DNA of 7,032 nucleotides from Candidatus Omnitrophota bacterium (lineage in GTDB: Bacteria; Hinthialibacterota; Hinthialibacteria; Hinthialibacterales; JAKPRU01): NCBI GenBank assembly GCA_029557025.1, contig JAKPRU010000462.1, positions 1 through 7,032 of the forward strand, given 5' to 3'. Under the pieces are notes generated by a model. The model did not search any database and had not been told where the DNA came from. It saw only the letters and a list, made by a program, of their open reading frames with translations. How positions within the stretch are numbered: the first letter of the stretch is position 1; every line of letters begins with the position of its first letter. The position numbers and the translations under genes were made by a program. Positions 1 to 5,766 of the stretch are shown piece by piece.

Positions 1-3
1 GCT

Positions 4-66
4 GCCAGGCAGAGACGCCTGGCCTACTGGTGGGACAGGCCTCCGTGCCTGTCGACGGGCCGGCCC
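4..66. repeat. Two REP-like hairpins and a palindrome
   Basis: Two perfect 7-bp-stem, 6-nt-loop hairpins lie 10 bp apart. The first is GCCAGGC/GCCTGGC at 4-10 and 17-23 with loop AGAGAC. The second is GACAGGC/GCCTGTC at 34-40 and 47-53 with loop CTCCGT. A 10-bp perfect palindrome GGGCCGGCCC follows at 57-66. The two stems share their core (AGGC/GCCT), so they look like related units of an interspersed palindromic repeat. No T-tract follows, so a classical intrinsic terminator is not supported. Seen directly; the REP label is inference without a genome-wide count. Confidence 0.5.
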
Positions 67-115
67 CGCCGGAGTCATGCTCGCGATAATCGAAGAATCT
101 TGAGGAGACAAAACA

Positions 116-265
116 ATGGCAGATTCTCAAAACAGTCCCACATCCCTTGCCGAAAACGAAGGAACCACCGGATTGGCACTTGAATCCGGTGCAGCGATGC
201 CCGCCATCGAGCTGACTGTCCGGTTTCCCGAGAACGGCGTTCATCCTGTTTATTTCCTTGCATGA
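116..265 (+). CDS. Unrecognised 49-residue ORF
   Basis: A short ORF starts at ATG 116 with a strong ribosome-binding site (GAGGAG at 102-107, 8 bp before the start) and ends at TGA 263-265. The product begins MADSQNSP, is polar and acidic in its first 25 residues, and ends in a more hydrophobic stretch (AIELTVRF, then HPVYFLA). It has no signal peptide or membrane segment that I can see, and I do not recognise a family. It lies 16 bp before the next gene on the same strand, so the three ORFs from here to 1069 could be one transcript. A GATAAT at 85-90 is -10-like but has no good -35 partner. It could instead be the surviving 5' end of a longer decayed gene; no continuation is visible in other frames. 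Confidence 0.45.
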   Translation: MADSQNSPTSLAENEGTTGLALESGAAMPAIELTVRFPENGVHPVYFLA

Positions 266-281
266 TTGGAGAACATGAAAC

Positions 282-593
282 ATGACCACGACCATTTTGT
301 TGACCCGGAACGATCATGGAATCCAGCTGCGATTCACCTGCCAGGACCGCGAAGGCAATCCTGTCGATCTGACAGACCGCGAAGTTCATTTCCTTTTGGA
401 ATCCAATGGAGAGATTCTGAATGCGGATCGGAGCCTGTGTGAGAATATCGATCCACCGGCAGGCAAAGCCTCTTACACGGTGGATGCGGCCGATACGGGT
501 CAGACGGGAATCCTGAAAGGACGTCTACGCCTGCAGAATGAAAACCTTCAGGTGGAGAACCTCGAACCCATTGCCGTCCAGGTGAAAGAATGA
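282..593 (+). CDS. BppU N-terminal-domain-like phage structural protein
   Basis: A 103-residue protein. The pattern of an initial beta strand (ILLTRND), then LRFTCQDREGNPVDLTD, a strand with VHFLLESNG, an ASYTVDAADTGQTGILKGRLRL segment and a closing IAVQVKE strand is that of the all-beta N-terminal domain of phage baseplate upper proteins (BppU_N/DUF2479-like), where 'G.pvdLtg' and 'G.a.Y...dt...G.y.g' are the usual landmarks. Family members normally sit in tail baseplates of siphophages and are fused to receptor-binding parts; here the domain stands alone. The start at 282 is preceded by TTGGAG at 266-271. Its stop overlaps the next start as ATGA (590-593), which suggests translational coupling with the peptidase. 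Family assignment is from pattern memory, so moderate. It could be a cell-encoded remnant of a prophage or of a tail-like particle. Confidence 0.6.
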   Translation: MTTTILLTRNDHGIQLRFTCQDREGNPVDLTDREVHFLLESNGEILNADRSLCENIDPPAGKASYTVDAADTGQTGILKGRLRLQNENLQVENLEPIAVQVKE

Positions 594-1069
594 AGCGCAA
601 CGAGATCCGCCTGACAGATCATTTCCTCCTTTCCGAGTTTGAGGATAAGGCCACCGGATTGGTGTGTATTCATCCTCTGCTTCCATTGCGCTTGGAACAG
701 CTGCGCATCCGGCTGGGTGTTCCGTTGAGGATTACATCTTCCTGTCGAACCTGGCCGGAACACCGACGGATTTACCGGCAGCAATACGGAGAAAGGTGGG
801 CGGAGGAGATCAGCCTTGGAAGCCGTCATCTCCTGTGCGGGCCGGATGAAGAGGATTTTCAGAAATATCCCGTGCTGATGGAACGACTTGGAGAAATGAC
901 GTATCTGCCTGCAAAATCAAATCTTACCTGTTGTGCTGCTGACGTTCGCCGACCGGAGGAGGTCTCTTCAAGAACTTTTGAATTGGTTGCCCGTTCTCTC
1001 TTTGATTTTGTGAAGCCCTATCCCTGGGGGCTTCATGTCGATCTGCGTCACACCCCCCTGGATAAATAG
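590..1069 (+). CDS. M15-type peptidase (phage endolysin-like)
   Basis: A 159-residue protein resembling the Peptidase_M15_3 group of zinc D-Ala-D-Ala carboxypeptidases and phage endolysins, which cut peptidoglycan stem peptides. Landmarks in order: LTDHFLLSEFED (residues 8-19, the usual 'lt.hF.lsEF' opening), LRIRLGVPLRITSSCRT (38-54, the 'lR..lG.Pl.itSgyRt' signature), GSRH (77-80), CAADVRRPE (115-123) and WGLHVDLRH (146-154, the C-terminal metal-site H-x-D). Candidate zinc ligands are H80, D118 and H149. In canonical members the first His lies seven residues before the Asp; here that place is N111, and the only SxH motif is 38 residues upstream of D118, across an apparent insertion. The enzyme may therefore be inactive or have a rearranged site. 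There is no signal peptide, as expected for a phage lysin needing a holin. The start overlaps the upstream stop by 4 bp. Confidence 0.72.
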   Translation: MKRNEIRLTDHFLLSEFEDKATGLVCIHPLLPLRLEQLRIRLGVPLRITSSCRTWPEHRRIYRQQYGERWAEEISLGSRHLLCGPDEEDFQKYPVLMERLGEMTYLPAKSNLTCCAADVRRPEEVSSRTFELVARSLFDFVKPYPWGLHVDLRHTPLDK

Positions 1070-1202
1070 CCTCAACAATTTCTTTCCCCCGCCGGGAGTG
1101 TCTTGATCCGATGGAAATATATCGCGATTCCATTGGAGATTTTCGGACCTAAATCAAGTAAGCCAAGGTGGTTAGTTACGATCCCGGCATGATGTTCGTT
1201 TT
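1070..1202. other. Intergenic stretch without a recognised feature
   Basis: Together with the regulatory features listed next, this forms the 353-bp gap between the M15 gene and nrdJ. I see no terminator close to the M15 stop codon and no ORF worth calling. A 13-codon ATG-TAA frame at 1111-1152 has no ribosome-binding site. Confidence 0.5.
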
Positions 1203-1248
1203 ACAACATATAGGTGATCGGACATAAAAAGAACACGATATGTGGTAA
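1203..1248 (+). promoter_or_regulatory. Candidate tandem NrdR boxes before nrdJ
   Basis: Positions 1233-1248 (ACACGATATGTGGTAA) match the NrdR-box consensus acaCwAtATaTwGtgt at 11 of 16 places, including most of the conserved core. A weaker candidate at 1203-1218 (ACAACATATAGGTGAT) matches at 9 of 16. They are 30 bp apart, close to three helical turns. That is the kind of spacing known for paired NrdR boxes at ribonucleotide reductase promoters. The pair lies just upstream of the -35 element. NrdR is the zinc-finger/ATP-cone repressor of nrd genes. Matches are seen by eye; binding is inferred. Confidence 0.35.
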
Positions 1249-1255
1249 AATGAGC

Positions 1256-1284
1256 TTGACAGGGAGTCCGAGAGCTCGTATGGT
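1256..1284 (+). promoter_or_regulatory. Sigma70-type promoter of nrdJ leader
   Basis: A perfect -35 TTGACA (1256-1261), a 17-bp spacer and a -10 TATGGT (1279-1284, 4 of 6). Transcription would start near 1291, giving a leader of about 130 nt before the nrdJ start and passing through the hairpin and T-tract at 1321-1350. The NrdR-like boxes lie immediately upstream. It could alternatively drive only a short RNA ending at that T-tract. Confidence 0.55.
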
Positions 1285-1320
1285 GAAGTCCACCTGAAGA
1301 TGCAATGACAGAGATTCTTG

Positions 1321-1350
1321 AACACACTCGGTGTGAGGGTGTGTTTTTTT
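1321..1350 (+). terminator. Intrinsic terminator, possible attenuator, in nrdJ leader
   Basis: A 9-bp stem pairs AACACACTC (1321-1329) with GGGTGTGTT (1337-1345), with one G-U pair and a 7-nt loop, and runs directly into seven Ts (1344-1350). This is a good rho-independent terminator. It sits about 30 nt into the predicted nrdJ leader and 73 bp before the start codon. The same left arm can instead pair with the first GTGTG (CACAC 1323-1327 with GTGTG 1331-1335, loop TCG), which would prevent the terminator fold. So it may be an attenuator. The other simple reading is the end of the upstream transcription unit or of a short RNA. Confidence 0.6.
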
Positions 1351-1422
1351 CGCTTACTGCTTATTGCGGCAGGCCCGCACGGCGGGCGGACAAATACATG
1401 TTGAGGGATCGGAGAGAAAATC

Positions 1423-4212
1423 GTGGGTGAATTGGCAATTACCGAGAACGGCGATCTGGTTCAGACCAGCGAAAACGAAGGCGCATCCGCCGTGGGGATT
1501 GTCCCCGTGGAAGGCGGACTGAAGGTTCCGAGGCGGTGGACTTCGCCCGGGCGGAATCCTTTCGATCAGGTCAAGTGGGAGACCCGCAAGGCCACCATCA
1601 CCAATGAAAAAGGCGAGGTGGTATTCGAACAGGAGAATGTCGAGGTTCCCTCTTTCTGGTCGCAGATGGCCACAAATGTGGTGGTCTCGAAGTATTTTCG
1701 CGGCAAGGTCGGTACACCGGGCCGGGAAAAGAGCGTTCGGGATCTGATCGGCCGGGTTGTGCGGACCCTGCACGAGTGGGGTACAAAACAGGGCTATTTT
1801 GCGACGGAAGAGGACGGACAAGCTTTCGAGGATGAGCTGGCCGCCATCTTACTGACACAGAAAGCCTCGTTCAACAGTCCGGTCTGGTTCAACTTGGGGG
1901 TGGAAGAACACCCGCAATGCTCCGCGTGTTTCATCAATTCTGTCCAGGATACCATGGAATCGATTCTGAACCTGGCGAAGATCGAGGGGATGCTGTTCAA
2001 ATACGGTTCCGGGACGGGGACGAATTTTTCAACGTTGCGTTCCTCCAAGGAGCATGTTACCGGCGGCGGAACGGCCTCCGGTCCGGTCTCGTTTATGAAG
2101 GGATATGATGCGTTCGCGGGAGTGATCAAGTCCGGCGGCAAGACCCGTCGCGCCGCCAAGATGGTCATCCTGAATATCGACCATCCGGATATTGTCGAAT
2201 TCATCAACTGCAAGGTTACGGAAGAGAAAAAGGCTTGGGCGCTGATCGAGCAGGGGTATGACGGTTCGTTCAACGGGGAGGCCTATTCTTCCGTGTTCTT
2301 CCAGAACTCCAACAACAGTGTCCGTGTAACCGATGAGTTCATGGTCGCTGTCGAGAAAGACCTGCCGTGGAACACCCGCGCCGTGGTCACCGGGGAGATC
2401 ATGGATACTTACCGCGCGCGGGACCTGATGCGCATGATCGCCGAGGGGACATATAACTGCGGTGACCCGGGGATGCAGTTTCATTCGACGGTCAACAAGT
2501 GGCATACCTGCCCGGTCACCGGCCCGATTAACGCCTCTAATCCCTGTTCGGAATTCATGTTCCTGGACAATTCCGCCTGTAACCTGGCCTCACTGAACCT
2601 GCTGGGATTTCAGCGTTCGGATGGGGTGTTCGATGTGGATGGATTCCGTCATGCGGTGAATATTATTTTTCTGGCGCAGGAAATTATCGTAGATAACGGC
2701 AGCTATCCGACGAATCCCATTCAGGTACGCAGTTACGAATTCCGCCCGCTGGGATTGGGCTATGCCAACTTGGGGGCGTTGCTGATGTCGGTCGGATTGC
2801 CCTACGACAGCGATGCGGGGCGGGCATACGCGGCGACGATTACGGCGCTGATGACCGGTGAGGCCTATTCCACGAGCGCAAAAATAGCCCGCCGGATGGG
2901 AACATTCAAACATTACGAAGCCAATAAAGAGCCGATGCTGAATGTCATCGGAATGCACAAGGACGCATTGAAAAATGTATCAAAAGACCGGGTGCCCGAT
3001 TCCCTCTACAAGGCTGCCGAAGCGGCGTGGGAACGCGCACAAACCCTGGGTCGAGAATACGGATTTCGGAATGCGCAGACAACGCTTCTGGCTCCCACCG
3101 GAACCATTGCTTTTATGATGGATTGCGATACGACCGGCATTGAACCGGATATTGCCCTCGTCAAATACAAGAAACTTGTGGGGGGCGGCCTTCTGAAAAT
3201 TGTTAATCAAACCGTACCGAGAGCGCTCAAGAGACTGGGCTACTCATCGGAGCAGATCAAGGAAATCATCGCGCACATTGATGCGAAGGATACCATTGAA
3301 GGTGCGCCTCACCTGAAAGAGGAACATCTGCCGGTATTCGATTGCGCGTTCAGACCGGCGAACGGGAAGCGGTCCATTGACTGCATGGGACATCTCCGCA
3401 TGATGAGCGCGGTGCAACCGTTCCTGTCCGGGGCGATTTCCAAGACGGTGAACATGCCGAATGAGGCCACCGTTGAGGACATCATGAAGACTTACATCGA
3501 GGGTTGGAAACTCGGATTGAAATCTGTGGCGATTTATCGCGACGGCTGCAAACGCACACAGCCACTCAACACCAGCCTGGCGGACAGAAAAGACAGGTCG
3601 GGTTTCCCCGCGGCCCAACCATACCGGAGACGGCTACCCGATACACGTAAGGCCATTACCCACAAGTTCAGTGTCGGCGGGCATGAGGGCTATCTGACGG
3701 TCGGCATGTACGAGGACGGGAAACCCGGCGAGATTTTCCTGACCATGTCGAAAGAGGGAAGTGTCGTTTCCGGGCTGGTAGACTGCTTTGCAACAGCGAT
3801 TTCCATGACCCTGCAGTACGGCGTTCCGCTTCCGGTGCTGGTACAGAAATTCAGCCACATGCGATTCGAGCCGTCCGGGTGGACCAGCAATCCGAGGATT
3901 CGGGTAGCTAAATCCATTATTGATTACATTTTCCGCTGGCTGGCCTCCGAATTTCTGTCCCCGGAGGAATGCGAACGACTCGGAATTCTGAGTGACAACA
4001 AGAACGGTTCCGGAAAGGCGGACGATGAAGAGAACGGTTTTGGTTCTTCTTCTCCCGGTGCGGTTGCATTGACCTCTACCATATCGTCGGAAAGTGTAAC
4101 ATTCCAGACGCAGGATGATGCTCCGCCGTGCGCGGAGTGCGGCGCAATTATGGTGCGAAGCGGAACTTGCTACAAATGCCTGAATTGCGGCGCGACCAGC
4201 GGCTGCTCGTGA
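1423..4212 (+). CDS. nrdJ: Adenosylcobalamin-dependent ribonucleotide reductase, class II
   Basis: The 929-residue enzyme reduces ribonucleotides to deoxyribonucleotides in the cytosol using a coenzyme-B12-derived radical, so it needs neither oxygen nor a second radical subunit. Landmarks: FNSPVWFN (150-157), QCSACFIN (165-172), GSGTGTNFSTLRS (195-207), NASNPCSEF (370-378), APTGTIAFM (557-565) and VNMPNEATVEDI (676-687). By analogy with Thermotoga NrdJ, C375 carries the thiyl radical with N373 and E377 beside it, and C386 with C169 (or C166) is the substrate-reducing pair. A TSCPD domain spans about 744-840 (FSVGG, GEIFLTMSKEGS, GLVDCFATAIS). A Ser/Gly/acidic linker (about 856-900) leads to a C-terminal Cys-rich tail (C903, C906, C916, C919, C922, C928) that resembles a zinc ribbon and could re-reduce the active site. 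I see no N-terminal ATP-cone. The GTG start has GGAGAG at 1411-1416, 6 bp upstream, and an in-frame stop at 1402-1404. Length is normal for the TSCPD-fused form. Confidence 0.97.
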   Translation: MGELAITENGDLVQTSENEGASAVGIVPVEGGLKVPRRWTSPGRNPFDQVKWETRKATITNEKGEVVFEQENVEVPSFWSQMATNVVVSKYFRGKVGTPGREKSVRDLIGRVVRTLHEWGTKQGYFATEEDGQAFEDELAAILLTQKASFNSPVWFNLGVEEHPQCSACFINSVQDTMESILNLAKIEGMLFKYGSGTGTNFSTLRSSKEHVTGGGTASGPVSFMKGYDAFAGVIKSGGKTRRAAKMVILNIDHPDIVEFINCKVTEEKKAWALIEQGYDGSFNGEAYSSVFFQNSNNSVRVTDEFMVAVEKDLPWNTRAVVTGEIMDTYRARDLMRMIAEGTYNCGDPGMQFHSTVNKWHTCPVTGPINASNPCSEFMFLDNSACNLASLNLLGFQRSDGVFDVDGFRHAVNIIFLAQEIIVDNGSYPTNPIQVRSYEFRPLGLGYANLGALLMSVGLPYDSDAGRAYAATITALMTGEAYSTSAKIARRMGTFKHYEANKEPMLNVIGMHKDALKNVSKDRVPDSLYKAAEAAWERAQTLGREYGFRNAQTTLLAPTGTIAFMMDCDTTGIEPDIALVKYKKLVGGGLLKIVNQTVPRALKRLGYSSEQIKEIIAHIDAKDTIEGAPHLKEEHLPVFDCAFRPANGKRSIDCMGHLRMMSAVQPFLSGAISKTVNMPNEATVEDIMKTYIEGWKLGLKSVAIYRDGCKRTQPLNTSLADRKDRSGFPAAQPYRRRLPDTRKAITHKFSVGGHEGYLTVGMYEDGKPGEIFLTMSKEGSVVSGLVDCFATAISMTLQYGVPLPVLVQKFSHMRFEPSGWTSNPRIRVAKSIIDYIFRWLASEFLSPEECERLGILSDNKNGSGKADDEENGFGSSSPGAVALTSTISSESVTFQTQDDAPPCAECGAIMVRSGTCYKCLNCGATSGCS

Positions 4213-4229
4213 GGATTGTACAGAGCAGG

Positions 4230-4282
4230 CACGGGGGGCTTGCCCCTACATCTATCGTGACCCGTAGGGGCAACGCCCTGTG
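4230..4282. repeat. Inverted repeat between convergent genes
   Basis: A perfect 10-bp inverted repeat, TTGCCCCTAC (4240-4249) and GTAGGGGCAA (4264-4273), has a 14-nt loop and an imperfect outer extension (CACGGGGGG against CGCCCTGTG). It lies between the nrdJ stop (4212) and the stop of the convergent glycosyltransferase (4297). It has no T-tract on either strand, so it resembles a REP-type element. It could still limit read-through or protect 3' ends of both transcripts. Confidence 0.55.
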
Positions 4283-4296
4283 GTTTCCCTTTATGG

Positions 4297-5022
4297 CTAT
4301 TTCCGCAGCCCCTCTTGTTGCAGACGGCGACGGAATTCAAGGAGCGCCAGGAAGTAATTCCAGCTGTCACGGAGAGGTTTCACTGTGGATTTGCAGTCCC
4401 AGCGTCGGATGAATGTGCAGGGGATCTCCCGGATCTCCAGGCCGGAATGATAAGCGAGGGCCATGATCTCCGTGTCCCAGAACCACTGCTTATTCCTGCA
4501 CCGCTGCAGGATGGGAAGAATGGCCTCGCGGCGAAAGAATTTATAGCCCGCTTCGGTATCTTTCAGCGGAAGGCTGAGAAAGCGGCGAACCAGCCGACGA
4601 TACCCGACGCTGAGAACATCCCGGAAAATATCGTCGAAACAGAGCTGAACCTTGTAGACGCGGTAGGCGGAGGCGACGTCCGCACCGTCCTCCAGGGCGT
4701 TCAACATGCTGGGGATGTACCGGGCATGAACCTCCAGGTCGATATCCAGAAATCCGACATATTTCCCCGTGGCTGCATGGAGACCGTCCATGACCGTCCC
4801 GCCGCGCCCGACATTCGTTGCGTGGAAAATCGAACGCCTTCGAGGATCGCTGTTGCACAGAGCCGCAATGATCTCCGGCGTCCGGTCCCGGCTGCAATCG
4901 TCGACGAAAATCAGTTCGTAGTCGCAATGAATCTGTCGGAGAACACGATCAATCTCGCCGACACTGGCCTCCAGAACCCGCTCCTCATTGTAGCAAGCGA
5001 TGACCACCGAAAGATCCGGCAT
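4297..5022 (-). CDS. Family 2 glycosyltransferase, DPM1/ALG5-like
   Basis: A 241-residue GT-A fold glycosyltransferase that probably moves a sugar from a nucleotide-sugar donor onto a polyprenyl phosphate or glycan precursor. Motifs: LSVVIACYNEE (4-14), ELIFVDDCSRDRTPEII (36-52) with nucleotide-binding D41/D42, NVGRGGTVMDGLHAATGKYVGFLDID (70-95) with D93-x-D95 as the metal motif, DTEAGYKFFRR (155-165) and FWDTEIMALAYHSGLEIREIP (181-201), where D183 or E185 fits the catalytic-base region. This order is that of dolichol/undecaprenyl-phosphate glycosyltransferases. No C-terminal membrane helices are visible, so it would be soluble or peripheral. I chose ATG 5022 because AGAGGAG sits about 9 bp upstream and the VVIACYNEE strand begins four residues in; a longer frame to 5073 adds 17 residues without conserved features. 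The gene is convergent with nrdJ and has no partner gene here, so the substrate is unknown. Confidence 0.93.
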   Translation of the reverse strand: MPDLSVVIACYNEERVLEASVGEIDRVLRQIHCDYELIFVDDCSRDRTPEIIAALCNSDPRRRSIFHATNVGRGGTVMDGLHAATGKYVGFLDIDLEVHARYIPSMLNALEDGADVASAYRVYKVQLCFDDIFRDVLSVGYRRLVRRFLSLPLKDTEAGYKFFRREAILPILQRCRNKQWFWDTEIMALAYHSGLEIREIPCTFIRRWDCKSTVKPLRDSWNYFLALLEFRRRLQQEGLRK

Positions 5023-5182
5023 GGACCCTGGCTCCTCTTGCGACGGATTTCGGGACAGTGTGACACAGGACAAAAAAAGAAGCCAGTGTCAGTGGACATG
5101 CGCATGAACTTGTCCTACATTTTGCCTTGCCTGAAGGTGGCCTGCCTTCGGAAACACTCCGAAAACAAGGGATCTTAAGCCG

Positions 5183-5404
5183 ATGAACAGGAGTCTTGCC
5201 GTTCTTATCGTTCTGCTTCCCCTTCCAATCCATGGACAGCCGACGCTGGACCTTGTCGGCAAGTGGGCGTTCCGGCCCGACCCGGAGAAGGTCTGTGCCG
5301 AGCTGACAATTTCGGATTGGAAAAGCGGTGATGACGGAAGCGGTCCTGTCGGGCAAGAAACATCGGTAAATTTCATCGAGATTCAACCGTATTTTGAGCC
5401 GTAA
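5183..5404 (+). CDS. Secreted 73-residue ORF, possible GH2-like fragment
   Basis: The ORF starts at ATG 5183 after AAGGGA (5167-5172) and ends at TAA 5402-5404. Residues 1-19 form a good signal peptide (MNRS, then LAVLIVLLPLPI and a GQP cleavage area). It is followed by LDLVGKWAFRPDPEK, which resembles the 'LdLsG.W.F.lDp' opening of exported family 2 glycoside hydrolases and sialate O-acetylesterases. Those proteins run to several hundred residues with a jelly-roll and catalytic domain; here the frame stops after the first beta strands and I see no continuation in other frames. It is either a truncated 5' remnant of such a gene or a small unrelated exported protein. The family link rests on one short motif and is weak; the signal peptide is clearer. 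It is divergent from the glycosyltransferase across about 160 bp. Confidence 0.4.
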   Translation: MNRSLAVLIVLLPLPIHGQPTLDLVGKWAFRPDPEKVCAELTISDWKSGDDGSGPVGQETSVNFIEIQPYFEP

Positions 5405-5766
5405 CGGGAGATGTGCGATCGTGGTACAGCGAACAAGACATCCACCATCGGCCTTGCCTGCTTCCGTCCGCCAAAAGAGCAAAATAATGAAATTCGTATA
5501 ACAAAAGGAAGATACGCATGACAATACATGCAAAATAACGGGATATAGAACGGCGCCGGTTCATCCGCACCACAACATTTGCGGTTAGACCGTCGCCGCT
5601 ATCGCCATTCCCAGCGGTGTAGAAAAGCCGGATTCTTGAGGTCCGTCAACTGGGTGTTATCAAGAAAAAAAACACACCCACCCGCCCCGCAGGCACGCAG
5701 GAAATGCCGGATTGCGCAACCGAAGTGTTGACCGGGGGAAAAACCGGCGCAATCTTCGATGGCGCC
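5405..5766. other. Gene-poor stretch with two inverted repeats
   Basis: No ORF here has both a ribosome-binding site and recognisable protein character. It holds two inverted repeats: TGGGTGT/ACACCCA at 5651-5657 and 5674-5680 with an A8 run (5665-5672) in the loop, and GATTGCGC/GCGCAATC at 5710-5717 and 5747-5754. Read on the minus strand, the G-rich segment followed by T8 (5672 to 5665) lies about 95 bp past the stop of the exported-protein gene and could end that transcript, but there is no clean stem directly before the Ts. Confidence 0.4.

Noticed and set aside
4..66. CRISPR array or rho-independent terminators in the opening hairpins
   Set aside because: There are only two dissimilar units without spacer-like regularity, and no T-tracts follow the stems.
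548..829. Minus-strand frames across the M15 gene and those across nrdJ
   Set aside because: They are shadows of strongly supported plus-strand genes, with no motifs or ribosome-binding sites.
1261..1422. Cobalamin riboswitch in front of nrdJ
   Set aside because: A B12 riboswitch would be a natural guess for this enzyme, but I find no B12-box core and the leader (about 130 nt) is too short for a complete one.
4315..5178. 287-codon plus-strand open frame
   Set aside because: It is antisense to the glycosyltransferase, whose minus-strand product has all GT2 motifs. The plus-strand product has no family character and its start has no clear ribosome-binding site.
5373..5573. 66-codon minus-strand frame with a hydrophobic segment
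   Set aside because: There is no Shine-Dalgarno sequence before its start, no recognisable domain, and it overlaps the end of the plus-strand secreted ORF.
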